Below are positions 15,301-30,300 of a stretch of DNA of 64,000 nucleotides, piece by piece. A program made the position numbers and the translations under genes. The notes beneath the pieces are model-generated. The model was given only the letters and a program-made list of their open reading frames with translations. It did no database searches and was not told where the DNA came from. Every line of letters begins with the position of its first letter. Positions within the stretch are counted from its first letter, which is position 1. The DNA is from Mactromeris polynyma. Lineage: Eukaryota > Mollusca > Bivalvia > Venerida > Mactridae. The stretch spans positions 9,796,001 to 9,860,000 of the forward strand of contig JASFXZ010000016.1 of assembly GCA_032209605.1 (NCBI GenBank), written 5' to 3'.

Positions 15301-18300
15301 TGACAAAGTTATTTGCACTAATCATCTTTCAATGCTAATTATCTCATAACACACTCAACAAAACGACCATTGTACAGAACAAGTGGAGAAATATTAGGCC
15401 CAAGTGTTATACAATGTATATAATCTCCTACGGTATTTGCATTCTTCAATGTTGGAGAGTCATACTGAATATAGATGAACATTGATGTTGTTAGATTAGG
15501 AAAGAATGTCTAATTTAATCAATACCAAAACTGTAAATCAATAAATCAATACCACACCCGTTTTTTTTCATTTCATTACTTACTTCAGTCTAAAGTTCAA
15601 AATATATAATTCATAATTTCATTCCTCTCAATACTTATGGTAAATGTGTTGATAATAATTCAGTTTCATTCATAGAGATGAATCCTGCCTTGTCATGACA
15701 TACTCATTACACTGTATTGAATAACGATTAAAGTTTACATGAAATCATGTCTACACATGTTGTAAATATACTCAGTACAATTAAAAACACAAAATGTAAG
15801 ATTTCTCAAATTTCATGAACTTACCCAGGGATACCCAAGATAAGAACTTGCTATTTCATTTTACACAATTATGAACACTGAATTGTCCTTCAACAGGTTT
15901 TTTCAGCAAGATTCAGTCCATTATAAAACATTTACTTTTTTGTGAGTTAATACACAGATTTGGGACCTACTTGGATGTGGACATGGTCTTCTTATTAATT
16001 ATGACAGGTAAACATCGGATTATACTAGCCCCAATATTCATAGTAGTCGGAAAAGTCACAGGGAGCCCTCATTTATTATTATATTTCTAACATTTCTTTC
16101 GTTGGGAGTGGAATCCACCATACACCTTCCACTATGCTCCTGAATAATGTTTTCAGCGGGGCTTCATGGGTGAGTTATTATGGTCGCTGACTTCAAATCA
16201 CTGGCTCCTCACTGCTGCGGGTTCAAATCCCTACTAGGATACAGAATTTGTGTGGAAGCCTCCCATGTATGGCTTACTGAAGGTCTGTGTGGAAGCCTCC
16301 CATATATGGCTTACGGAAAGTCTGTGTGGAAGCCTCCCATATATGGCTTACGGAAGGTCTGTGTGGAAGCCTCCCATATATGTCTTACGGAAGGTCTGTG
16401 TGGAAGCCTCCCATATATGGCTTACGGAAAGTCTGTGTGGAAGCCTCCCATATATGGCTTACGGAAAGTCTGTGTGGAAGCCTCCCATATATGGCTTACA
16501 GAAAGTCTGTGTGGAAGCCTCCCATATATGGCTTACTGAAGGTCTGTGTGGAAGCCTCCCATGTATGGCTTACTGAAGGTCTGTGTGGAAGCCTCCCATA
16601 TATGTCTTACGGAAAGTCTGTGTGGAAGCCTCCCATATATGTCTTACGGAAAGTCTGTGTGGAAGCCTCCCATGTATGTCTTACGGAAAGTCTGTGTGGA
16701 AGCCTCCCATATATGTCTTACGGAAAGTCTGTGTGGAAGCCTCCCATGTATGGCTTACTGAAGGTCTGTGTGGAAGCCTCCCATATATGGCTTATGGAAG
16801 GTCTGTGTGGAAGCCTCCCATATATGTCTTACGGAAGGTCTGTGTGGAAGCCTCCCATATATGTCTTACGGAAAGTCTGTGTGGAAGCCTCCCATGTATG
16901 GCTTACGGAAGGTCTGTGTGGAAGCCTCCCATGTATGGCTTACGGAAGGTCTGTGTGGAAGCCTCCCATATATGTCTTACGGAAAGTCTGTGTGGAAGCC
17001 TCCCATATATGTCTTACGGAAAGTCTGTGTGGAAGCCTCCCATGTATGGCTTATGGAAAGTCTGTGTGGAAGCCTCCCATATATGGCTTACGGAAAGTCT
17101 GTGTGGAAGCCTCCCATGTATGTCTTACGGAAAGTCTGTGTGGAAGCCTCCCATGTATGTCTTACGGAAAGTCTGTGTGGAAGCCTCCCATGTATGTCTG
17201 TCTTACGGAAAGTCTGTGTGGAAGCCTCCCATATATGGCTTACAGAAAGTCTGTGTGGAAGCCTCCCATATATGGCTTACGGAAAGTCTGTGTGGAAGCC
17301 TCCCATATATGGCTTACGGAAAGTCTGTGTGGAAGCCTCCCATGTATGGCTTACGGAAAGTCTGTGTGGAAGCCTCCCATGTATGGCTTACGGAAAGTCT
17401 GTGTGGAAGCCTCCCATGTATGGCTTACGGAAAGTCTGTGTGGAAGCCTCCCATATATGGCTTACGGAAAGTCTGTGTGGAAGCCTCCCATGTATGGCTT
17501 ACGGAAAGTCTGTGTGGAAGCCTCCCATATATGTCTTACGGAAGATCTGTGTGGAAGCCTCCCATATATGGCTTACTAAAGGTCTGTGTTGGAAGCCTCC
17601 CATGTATGGCTTACGGAAGGTCTGTGTGGAAGCCTCCCATATATGGCTTACGGAAAGTCTGTGTGGAAGCCTCCCATATATGGCTTATGGAAGGTCTGTG
17701 TGGAAGCCTCCCATGTATGGCTTACGGAAGGTCTGTGTGGAAGCCTCCCATATATGGCTTACGGAAAGTCTGTGTGGAAGCCTCCCATATATGGCTTATG
17801 GAAGGTCTGTGTGGAAGCCTCCCATATATGGCTTACTGAAGGTCTGTGTGGAAGCCTCCCATATATGGCTTACTGAAGGTCTGTGTGGAAGCCTCCCATA
17901 TATGTCTTACGTAAAGTCTGTGTGGAAGCCTCCCATATATGGCTTACGGAAGGTCTGTGTGGAAGCCTCCCATATATGTCTTACGTAAAGTCTGTGTGGA
18001 AGCCTCCCATATATGGCTTACGGAAGGTCTGTGTGGAAGCCTCCCATATATGTCTTACGTAAAGTCTGTGTGGAAGCCTCCCATATATGGCTTACGGAAG
18101 GTCTGTGTGGAAGCCTCCCATATATGTCTTACGTAAAGTCTGTGTGGAAGCCTCCCATATATGGCTTACGGAAGGTCTGTGTGGAAGCCTCCCATATATG
18201 TCTTACGGAAGGTCTGTGTGGAAGCCTGCCATTTATGTCTTACGGAAAGTCTGTGTGGAAGCCTCCCATATATGGCTTACGGAAGGTCTGTGTGGAAGCC

Positions 18301-21300
18301 TCCCATGTATGGCTTACGGAAAGTCTGTGTGGAAGCCTCCCATGTATGGCTTATGGAAGGTCTGTGTGGAAGCCTCCCATATATGTCTTACGGAAGATCT
18401 GTGTGGAAGCCTCCCATATATGGCTTACTGAAGGTCTGTGTTGGAAGCCTCCCATGTATGGCTTACGGAAGGTCTGTGTGGAAGCCTCCCATATATGGCT
18501 TACGGAAAGTCTGTGTGGAAGCCTCCCATATATGGCTTATGGAAGGTCTGTGTGGAAGCCTCCCATATATGTCTTACGTAAAGTCTGTGTGGAAGCCTCC
18601 CATATATGGCTTACGGAAGGTCTGTGTGGAAGCCTCCCATATATGTCTTACGGAAGGTCTGTGTGGAAGCCTCCCATATATGTCTTACGGAAAGTCTGTG
18701 TGGAAGCCTCCCATATATGGCTTACGGAAGGTCTGTGTGGAAGCCTCCCATGGATGGCTTACAGAAGGTCTGTGTGGAAGCCTCCCATATATGGCTTACG
18801 GAAAGTCTGTGTGGAAGCCTCCCATATATGGCTTACGGAGAGTCTGTGTGGAAGCCTCCCATATATGGCTTACGGAAGGTCTGTGTGGAAGCCTCCCATG
18901 TATGGCTTACGGAAGGTCTGTGTGGAAGCCTCCCATATATGGCTTACGGAAAGTCTGTGGAAGCCTCCCATATATGGCTTACGGAAAGTCTGTGTGGAAG
19001 CCTCCCATATATAGCTTACGGAAAGTCTGTGGAAGCCTCCCATATATGGCTTACTGAAGGTCTGTGTGGAAGCCTCCCATATATGTCTTACGGAAGATCT
19101 GTGTGGAAGCCTCCCATATATGGCTTACGGAAGGTCTGTGTGGAAGCCTCCCATATATGGCTTACGGCAAGTCTGTGTGGAAGCCTCCCAAATATGGCTT
19201 ACTGAAAGTCTGTGTGGAAGCCTCCCATGTATGGCTTACGGAAGGTCTGTGTGGAAGCCTCCCATATATGGCTTACGGAAGGTCTGTGTGGAAGCCTCCC
19301 ATATATGGCTTACGGAAAGTCTGTTTGGAAGCCTCCCATATATGGCTTACGGAAGGTCTGTGTGGAAGCCTCCCATAAATGGCTTACTGAAGGTCTGTGT
19401 GGAAGCCTCCCATATATGGCTTACTGAAGGTCTGTGTGGAAGCCTCCCATATATGGCTTACTGAAGGTCTGTGTGGAAGCCTCTTATAAATGGCTTACTG
19501 AAGGTCTGTGTGGAAGCCTCCCATATATGGCTTACGGAAAGTCTGTGTGGAAGCCTCCCATGTATGGCTTACGGAAGGTCTGTGTGGAAGCCTCTTATAA
19601 ATGGCTTACTGAAGGTCTGTGTGGAAGCCTCCCATATATGGCTTACGGAAGGTCTGTGTGAAAGCCTCCCATGTATGGCTTATGGAAAGTCTGTGTGGAA
19701 GCCTCCCATGTATGGCTTACTGAAGGTCTGTGTGGAAGCCTCCCATGTATGGCTTACGGAAGGTCTGTGTGGAAGCCTCCCATATATGGCTTACGGAAAG
19801 TCTGTGTGGAAGCCTCCCATGTATGTCTTACGGAAAGTCTGTGTGGAAGCCTCCCATATATGGCTTACGGAAGGTCTGTGTGGAAGCCTCCCATATATGG
19901 CTTACGGAAAGTCTGTGTGGAAGCCTCCCATATATGGCTTACGGAAAGTCTGTGTGGAAGCCTCCCATATATGGCTTACGGAAAGTCTGTGTGGAAGCCT
20001 CCCATATATGGCTTACGGAAAGTCTGTGTGGAAGCCTCCCATATATGGCTTACGGAAAGTCTGTGTGGAAGCCTCCCATATATGGCTTACGGAAGGTCTT
20101 TGTGGAAGCCTCCCATGTATGGCTTATGGAAAGTCTGTGTGGAAGCCTCCCATATATGGCTTACTGAAGGTCTGTGTGGAAGCCTCCCATATATGGCTTA
20201 CTGAAGGTCTGTGTGGAAGCCTCCCATATATGGCTTACTGAAGGTCTGTGTGGAAGCCTCCCATGTATGGCTTACGGAAAGTCTGTGTGGAAGCCTCCCA
20301 TGTATGGCTTACGGAAAGTCTGTGTGGAAGCCTCCCATGTATGGCTTACTGAAGGTCTGTGTGGAAGCCTCCCATGTATGGCTTACGGAAAGTCTGTGTG
20401 GAAGCCTCCCATGTATGGCTTACGGAAAGTCTGTGTGGAAGCCTCCCATATATGGCTTACTGAAGGTCTGTGTGGAAGCCTCCCATGTATGGCTTACGGA
20501 AAGTCTGTGTGGAAGCCTCCCATATATGGCTTACTGAAGGTCTGTGTGGAAGCCTCCCATGTATGGCTTACTGAAAGTCTGTGTGGAAGCCTCCCATATA
20601 TGGCTTACTGAAGGTCTGTGTGGAAGCCTCCCATATATGGCTTACAGAAGGTCTGTGTGGAAGCCTCCCATGTATGTCTTACGGAAAGTCTGTGTGGAAG
20701 CCTCCCATATATGGCTTACGGAAGGTCTGTGTGGAAGCCTCCCATATATGGCTTACGTAAAGTCTGTTGCTCTAACCAGTTGTCTACCCTGGCTATTTAT
20801 TTGATTTTAAATCACCTTATAAAAAAAAGAATAATGTATTAAATTGTAGTTCACATAAAGTAAATGAACACTGGTATACAAACTTGGTCCATTGTACCTC
20901 ACAGAGTCTTCGACGCCACAAAACATTTCCACAAGCTTCATAGGTTTTTTTTTACACAGCTGCGTAGGAACAGCTGTGAATGTCTTCCTACGACTTACCG
21001 TACTAGATGAAGGCTGGGAAGTTTGTGCTTCTACCAATGCAGGTCCAGACAGCACTTAAAAACTGTTAGGACTATCAACACAAGTGACGCAGCAATATTC
21101 CTTGCATGTGGCACAATATTTAGATGCACATTTATTTAAGTTCTTTTTGCTGCAAAGTGTGCAGCGTAGTTCAAAGAACTCGTCTCCAGCGTTTAATTGT
21201 GAATAAGTTAAATCTGTGCTATCCTTCCGTTCAGTCATCTTGGTTAAATTGTTCAAAACAACCAAGTTCAAATGGGTGATTAAGGAAGTATTTACATTTG

Positions 21301-24300
21301 TCAGGTAACCGATTATAAAAATACTTTTCCAACTGGTTTACACCTTTACCGCGCAAAATAAATTTCGAAAATGTAAACTTATGAACATGTAACTATATTA
21401 AAAGAGAACGTTACATTAAGTCAAGTGTGTGTTTTGATGTAAGTGTCACATGTTATAATAATTTCTTCGTACAACTTTTCATAAATTATTAATCCTCCTT
21501 GAACTTCAGTTGAAATCTACGACGGATCAACAGCAACAATCCTAAAATTAAAAGTCTTTAAATAGTAATATGGTATAGTCTTTTCAATAAAAGCAAAGAT
21601 ATATTCGGAACTTTCTCAGTGAATGTTATACTGATGCAAATTGTTTGTCATTAATTACAATGTAGAGTAACACATGCACTAAAAGCAGAAATTGTAATGG
21701 TTTTGTTTACTTAAAGCTGGCAAATCATCCCCTGTACATCAATCTCTGTCAGGCCATCTTTTCGTCCATTCCTTCCACAAAAGTGTGCATATGCTTTTCT
21801 AAATAATAATGCCCTAGTGTAACAAAATGTAGTGTAAAAAAAATATTCAAGAACTGTGTTCAAATAAAGACCGAACTGTCCCTAGTCAGATCAGGAAGAC
21901 ATGGTGTTTCTTGTCAAAGTATTAATTAAACGTTTAGAGTGTTACATCAGTGTTAAAATTATTAAAAACAGAGTATTGCATTGATAAATTGATAAAACCA
22001 TCATTATCAGCTCATTACAAGAACTTAGCGAGATAAATGTACATATACATGAAAATGGTAAAATATTTAGTTACGAGTCTGTCCTGTCGAAAACTTCATT
22101 TGTTTGCTTCTATTTGTTGTTGTGAAAATTTTTCTTTTTTACTTGTAAACCTGTTTCTGAATGTATTTATCACACATTGATGTACCTAGATTTGCAAATA
22201 TACAAGTACATGTAGTCTAAAATTCAAAACCATACAACGACTTGAAATAAAATATTTCTGTATATTTTCAGGCCTGATTGATTATTTTACTACGATATTC
22301 TTTGAGGTATCAGCGGCTTGTTTTGAAGGAGAAGATAACAGTAGTGTTGATCATAAAATGGTTCTATCTATGTTGCAAACATTACTGGAGACGCTACACG
22401 GTCTGTTTAAATATGTGTCTGATTTTGTACGCAAAGCCTTGCAGGTTGGTCAGCAGGTTTGTAGTGGTTGCAGTGTTTTGTTTTTCTTCTTCCTATTAGT
22501 ACAGATAACTTGTATTACTGTAATTTTCCAACAATAAAATGTCAATATTTCTTGTCCTGCCACTCACACCACTGAAAGCGTGTACCGGGAATACAACAAT
22601 AAAATGTCAATATTTCTTGTCCTGCCACTCACACCACTGAAAGCGTGTACCGGGAATACAACAATAAAATGTCAATATTTCTTGTCCTGCCACTCACACC
22701 ACTGGAAGCGTGTACCGGGAATACAACAATAAAATGTCAATATTTCTTGTCCTGCCACTCACACCACTGAAAGCGTGTACCGGGAATACAACAATAAAAT
22801 GTCAATATTTCTTGTCCTGCCACTCACACCACTGGAAGCGTGTACCGGGAATACAACAATAAAATGTCAATATTTCTTGTCCTGCCACTCACACCACTGA
22901 AAGCGTGTACCGGGAATACAACAATAAAATGTCAATATTTCTTGTCCTGCCACTCACACCACTGGAAGCGTGTACCGGGAATACGAACAATAAAATGTCA
23001 ATATTTCTTGTCCTGCCACTCACACCACTGGAAGCGTGTACCGGGAATACAACAATAAAATGTCAATATTTCTTGTCCTGCCACTCACACCACTGGAAGC
23101 GTGTACCGGGAATACAACAATAAAATGTCAATATTTCTTGTCCTGCCACTCACACCACTGGAAGCGTGTACCGGGAATACAACAATAAAATGTCAATATT
23201 TCTTGTCCTGCCACTCACACCACTGGAAGCGTGTACCGGGAATACAACAATAAAATGTCAATATTTCTTGTCCTGCCACTCACACCACTGGAAGCGTGTA
23301 CCGGAATACAACAAGAATACAACAATAAAATGTCAATATTTCTTGTCCTGCCACTCACACCACTGAAAGCGTGTACCGGGAATACAACAATAAAATGTCA
23401 ATATTTCTTGTCCTGCCACTCACACCACTGAAAGCGTGTACCAGGAATACAACAAGAATACAACAATAAAATGTCAATATTTCTTGTCCTGCCACTCACA
23501 CCACTGAAAGCGTGTACCGGGAATACAACAATAAAATGTCAATATTTCTTGTCCTGCCACTCACACCACTGAAAGCGTGTACCGGGAATACGAACAAAAA
23601 TGTCAATATTTCTTGTCCTGCCACTCACACCACTGAAAGCGTGTACCGGGAATACAACAATAAAATGTCAATATTTCTTGTCCTGCCACTCACACCACTG
23701 GAAGCGTGTACCGGGAATACGAACAAAAATGTCAATATTTCTTGTCCTGCCACTCACACCACTGGAAGCGTGTACCGGGAATACGAACAATAAAATGTCA
23801 ATATTTCTTGTCCTGCCACTCACACCACTGAAAGCGTGTACCGGGAATACGAACAATAAAATGTCAATATTTCTTGTCCTGCCACTCACACCACTGAAAG
23901 CGTGTACCGGGAATACAACAATAAAATGTCAATATTTCTTGTCCTGCCACTCACACCACTGGAAGCGTGTACCGGGAATACAACAATAAAATGTCAATAT
24001 TTCTTGTCCTGCCACTCACACCACTGAAAGCGTGTACCGGGAATACAACAATAAAATGTCAATATTTCTTGTCCTGCCACTCACACCACTGGAAGCGTGT
24101 ACCGGGAATACGAACAAAAATGTTTATTATACCCCCACAAACGAAGTTTGAGGGGGTATATAGGAGTGAGCTTGTCGGTCGGTCGGTCGGTCGGTCGGTC
24201 GGTCGGTCTGTCGGTCGGTCTGTCGGTTTTCATGGTTTCCGGACGATAACTCATGAAAGGTTAGACAGATTTGAAAAATTTTTGGTACACAGGTGTAACA

Positions 24301-27300
24301 TCAGAAGATACAGGTCAAGTTCGATATTGGGGCTGGTGGGGCCAAGGTCAAGGTCACTGTTACTAAAAATAGTTTCTCTTGGTTTTCATGGTTTCCGGAC
24401 GAAAACTCATGAAAGGCTAGACAGATTTGAAAAATTTTTGGTACACAGGTGTAACATCAGAAGATACAGGTCAAGTTCGATATTGGGGCTGGTGGGGCCA
24501 AGGTCAAGGTCACTGTTACTAAAAATAGTTTCTCTTGGTTTTCATGGTTTCCGGACGAAAACTCATGAAAGGCTAGACAGATTTGAAAAATTTTTGGTAC
24601 ACAGGTGTAACATCAGAAGATACAGGTCAAGTTCGATATTGGGGCTGGTGGGGCCAAGGTCAAGGTCACTGTTACTAAAAATAGTTTCTCTTACTTTCAC
24701 TTACTAGCAAATGGTTTGTTTTTAGTTGTAAACAACTTATCTTTCTGTGAAAATAACTGTTATTTCTAGCATATTGTTTGATATATTTTGCATTGATTTA
24801 GTTCCATTTTGCCCAGCTTTTTGTGAGCAATTCTATACAAGTTCAGTTTTTTATTTCACAGGAACTGTTGATTAGTTCTTACTGTTCTGTTGGCAGCATT
24901 TTTGGTTTATTACATTCAGATACTAGCAAATGGTTTGTTTTTGTTGTTGAAGACTCGCCTTTCAGTGAAAATAACGGGATTTCTTTTAAAATCCATTGAA
25001 ATAAGGCATAATATAATGTTATATCCAGGTAGTTTGATTATTTGATTAAATCTGTGAAACTGCAGTCAAGGACAATGGAACAAAATGTCTTGATTGCGAA
25101 TATAAATTGTATCAATTTAATACGCTTTGTTGCTATATTTGTTCGAATTTGAATGCAAAATGTTCAGATCTTGGGAGTTAAAATCAAATATATTGGTGTT
25201 ACTAGTTCATACTCTAGTCGAATGTATCATTATATTTCTTTGTGACAAAGTGCTATATATTACTGTTCATTTTTTCTATTTTATTGATTTTGACCTGACT
25301 CCCATACTGTGGTATTCATATCACCTCCGAAATATTAAAATGTACACAATTCTTATTATAACCCCACTTCAAAATATGCAATGGGGGCTATATGGGAATC
25401 ACCACTTGTTCCGTCATGTCACATAACATGGTTTTCCATGAATTATTTCTACCAAGCCTAGTTGTGTATATTGTCGGCACATTCTGATTGTGGTCCTGTA
25501 GTGATAGATAGTGATAGATAATTTCATTGTCTTGACTGGCGGCCATCTTTGAATTTATCAAAAATATGTCTGACAAAGCGGTATTGTGGGGGTATTAATC
25601 ACCTTCAGTGATAGCTCTAGTTTTCAAAGTTATGATTTCTTGATATAGGGCAAACTAGAATGTGGTTGAGACAATGCAAGCTAAGGGTATGCAGGGTTTC
25701 ATATCATTATAAACACAATATTTATTATATCCCCAATCTGAAAGGGGGGGCATATAGATTTGCCTTTACAAGAATGTTCACAAGCATGTGTTATATTTTA
25801 TTTTGCACCTGGGGATTTCATGTTAGGGTGAGCCCAGTAAGTGCAAAGTTGTGGCCTTTGACCTATTGAAAATAAGCATACAGAGCGTGCAATTTTGTGT
25901 TGCACATATCTCCAACAGTATATCGGCTACACTCTCAAAATTGTACAGGAATGTTCACCAGCATGTACAGTTGAACACCTGGGGTTTCATGTATGGCTCT
26001 CCCCAGTAAGTGCAAAGTTATGTCCCTTAACTCATTGAAAATATAGCATACAGAGCATGCAATCTTGTGTGGCGCGTATCTCCAAAAGTATAGGACCCAG
26101 AGTCATAAAACTGTGCAGGAATGTTCACAATCATGTATAGTTGTGCAATTGGGGTTTCATGTATTATTACACCCAGTAAGTGCAAAGTTATGGCCCTTGA
26201 CTTATCACCATAATCAGTAAAGCTGTTAACTTGTTAATTTTGATACCCATTCATAAACTATAAGCTGAATAACAGCATTTGCATTTGTGACAAAAGCTGC
26301 AAGTGGGGGCATCTGTGTCCTTAAGACACATTTCTAGTTTTCATTTCTGTTTTAATAGACATTGAGAAATGCTTTAATATGTCACTGTACAAATGATCCC
26401 ATTCCACAGTGTCCCATTCCACAGTGATCACTGGTCAAATGATCCCATTCCACAGTGATCACTGGTCAAATGATCCCATTTCACTGTGATCACTGGTCAA
26501 ATGATCCCATTCCACAGTGATCACTGGTCAAATGATCCCATTCCACTGTGATCACTGGTCAAATGATCCCATTCCACAGTGATAACTGGTCAAATGATCC
26601 CATTCCACAGGGATCACTGGTCAAATGATCCCATTCCACAGTGATCACTGGTCAAATGATCCCATTCCACAGTGATAACTGGTCAAATGATCCCATTCCA
26701 CAGTGATCACTGGTCAAATGATCCCATTCCACAGTGATCACTGGTCAAATGATCCCATTCCAAAGTGATCACTGGTCAAATGATCCCATTCCACTGTGAT
26801 CACTGGTCAAATGATCCCATTCCACTGTGATCACTGGTCAAATGATCCCATTCCACAGTGATCACTGGTCAAATGATCCCATTCCACAGTGATCACTGGT
26901 CAAATGACCCCATTCCACAGTGATCACTGGTCAAATGATCCCATTCCACAGTGATCACTGGTCAAATGATCCCATTCCACAGTGATCACTGGTCAAATGA
27001 TCCCATTCCACAGTGATCACTGGTCAAATGATCCCATTCCATAGTGATCACTGGTCAAATGATCCCATTCCACAGTGATCACTGGTCAAATGATCCCATT
27101 CCACAGTGATCACTGGTCAAATGATCCCATTCCACAGTGATCACTGGTCAAATGATCCCATTCCACTGTGATCACTGGTCAAATGATCCCATTCCACAGT
27201 GATCACTGGTCAAATGATCCCATTCCACTGTGATCACTGGTCAAATGATCCCATTCCACAGTGATCACTGGTCAAATGATCCCATTCCACAGTGATCACT

Positions 27301-30300
27301 GGTCAAATGATCCCATTCCACAGTGATAACTGGTCAAATGATCCCATTCCACAGTGATAACTGGTCAAATGATCCCATTCCACAGTGATAACTGGTCAGA
27401 TGATCCCATTCCACAGTGATCACTGGTCAAATGATCCCATTCCACAGTGATCACTGGTCAAATGATCCCATTCCACAGTGATCACTGGTCAAATGATCCC
27501 ATTCCACAGTGATCACTGGTCAAATGATCCCATTCCGCAGTGATCACTGGTCAAATGATCCCATTCCACAGTGATCACTGGTCAAATGATCCCATTCCAC
27601 AGTGATCACTGGTCAAATGATCCCATTCCACAGTGGTCACTGGTCAAATGATCCCATTCCACAGTGATCACTGGTCAAATGATCCCATTCCGCAGTGATC
27701 ACTGGTCAAATGATCCCATTCCACAGTGATCACTGGTCAAATGATCCCATTCCACAGTGATCACTGGTCAAATGAAACAAGTGTGAAGTACTGACTTATC
27801 ATTTTACATTAAATGAACACGCCCCACTGTTTGCACAATGAGCACGTTATTGTTGGGCCTTAGATATCATTAATTAATTTTGGTTGGAGCACTATACATA
27901 TACCCGTTAACATTCATTGTCACTTATTGATAATACCAATGACACATATTTCTAACATGATAAACGTTGTCACTATGCTGTTGTTTAACTTGAGAGAATG
28001 AAATATTGTTGTGACAATAAAAATATAATTCTTAAAAGAATACTAGGCCTGGCTAGTTTCATATATGCTTCTTTTTTCCATTTTGCGTTGAGAGCGATAT
28101 AAAATAGAAAAATGCTAGTTTGAAAATACATGTTGTAATAGTACATGTAACAGGCATAATAGGAAATCTGTTGAATTGTGTTAATGTACTCGAATGCTGG
28201 AAAACTTATCATTCGTCCCAGATTTGAGTAAATCTGAAAATATTTCCTTTGGTCATGCTACTAAACTTGAATTATACTTGCTTACATACAATGTACGTAC
28301 CCATTTCTTTTGTGATATATAAGTATATGTATGTTCTGTATCAAATACAGCTTTGCTGAAATCACAATTTATATATATAGCAGACTATGGTTTATATGTC
28401 CATGGTTACGGCTGGTCTAAAAAATAGAAAATAAAAAAATCAATCAAAATTCAGCAATATTTTAAATAATCACATTTTATTAAAAATCTTTCACTCAACG
28501 ACAAGATTATCAAATGCGAAGTTGGAAATTTGATAAATAAATAATTGAATGTTATCAAACTGTAATCAACATCATTAGGTCATGTTTATAATTTTATCAT
28601 GTACATAGAGGATGACCAATTTACTTTTGAGTTAAATTATTTTAAATCTAGCCAGGTCCGATGGTAAAGCCATGGCATTGCGAGCAAGAAATTAAGGGTT
28701 TGAGTCCTCTAGTCCTTGCACTGCCTACATAATGTTCTGACTATATGACACACTATGCACTTGATTACTCATTTCTCACAGATACATAACACATATAAGT
28801 TTCATATAAGTAGAAACAGAAGTGTCACCAATGATTATGCATTCAATATCATGCGATTTGGTTATCTATTGTATGGATTTGTTTATTTCTCCCTCCCTCA
28901 ACTGTGGGCCTATTCTCCATGAAAAGCTGTGTTCAGGTCTCAAGCATACATCAAAGAAGTCTCGTAAGAAACTAACTTAATTTTAATCTGAATATCGGAG
29001 GAAGTAGGTCACAGAGTGTAAAGTTAAATGTTGGCCAAGTAGGATTTTGGTTTCCATGACAACTGCTTATGTAAATGACATACTTATACCCTGAATAAAC
29101 CTCGAAAATGTATTGGTATAAAAATATTTACAATTTGTGATTGTATTTGTTACAGTTACAACATTTGGATTACTCTGGTTACATATGTCAAGTTACCTCT
29201 CAATCAATCGTTGTGGAAACCTATAAATCCTTAACTTTTTTATAGTTCTGTTTTCTCTCACTACCCCTTTTTAACAATATTTGCCTTTGCAGTAGACAGT
29301 TACAGATAGTGTTACTGTTTTTCTAACTACATGGGGTACATTATAAAAATTAAGTGTTTGTTTTGCATATGAAAATTCTGATACGTTATTGATTTGATTT
29401 GTTTAGAATGTCCTGTTATTTAAGAGATTAAGTCAAATCTATTCAATTTGGTCATTAAGTCATTTGAGAATGAATGCATTATATATTATTATTAAACTTG
29501 TTTTAAAGGCACGACAAACTACCCGAGGACTTTCATCATATGCATTATTAAAAAAAGATGCTGAATTAATGTGGATTGGAAAACTATTCCAAAATTTAGA
29601 TCCGAAGCAAGATAAATACCAGTAGACTTTGAAGCTTTAGGACCTTTGTGATAAGTTTTACAATCCCTTTATTGCAGGCAAAGAAAGCAGGAGGTGAAGG
29701 GGCCAGTAGGGAAACAGAGGACGCCGAACATTTATTGTTGCAGAATAAAGCCTTGACTGATCTGACCAGTATACTTACACAGTTGGTTAGTATTGAATCT
29801 AGTATTTAATTACATTTCCAATTCTTGATTTAAATGAAGAAGGAAGCCGAACAGGCATGCCCCCTACAAAGTACACAGTCAGCCTGAAAGCAAAAGGGTC
29901 TGTGTGGCCAACAATGTGATAATGAAATGGCGATTTTGATGTGCAATATTAATGTGAATAAACAAAAAATGGGTGTACAGGGTCAGAAGGCTTTGGAAAC
30001 ATATTTTTCTGGGTATTTTTGCAATGAACATAAGACCATTAAAAGGCAGTACCAAAACTTGTGTGCCTTTTGTCTTTGTGATTATTTACATGTACGTATA
30101 TGTTTTTATGTCTTCTCATATTTTAGGATGGCTGCGCACTCTGTTTGCAACATGTCCTGTCCGAGTTCTGTATTCATATTGAATAGATGCATGGCTGCAA
30201 CATGTCTGTCCGAGTTCTGTATTCATATTGAATAGATGCATGGCTACTTTAGATGTTACATTTTCAGGTTATGCTTTAATTAATATCTTGTCTTTTATTC

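Noticed and set aside
16180..20842. Many long overlapping plus-strand open frames (up to 430 codons) rich in CGSLPYMAY and WKPPIYGL
   Set aside because: The 37-bp unit has no stop in any plus frame and its length cycles the frames, so all three stay open until a variant creates TGA or TAA. The frames overlap each other and have no domain.
22840..24707. Open frames across the 65-bp array and hairpin element A (up to 246 codons)
   Set aside because: They run through a minisatellite and the (GGTC)n run; the composition is that of the repeats.
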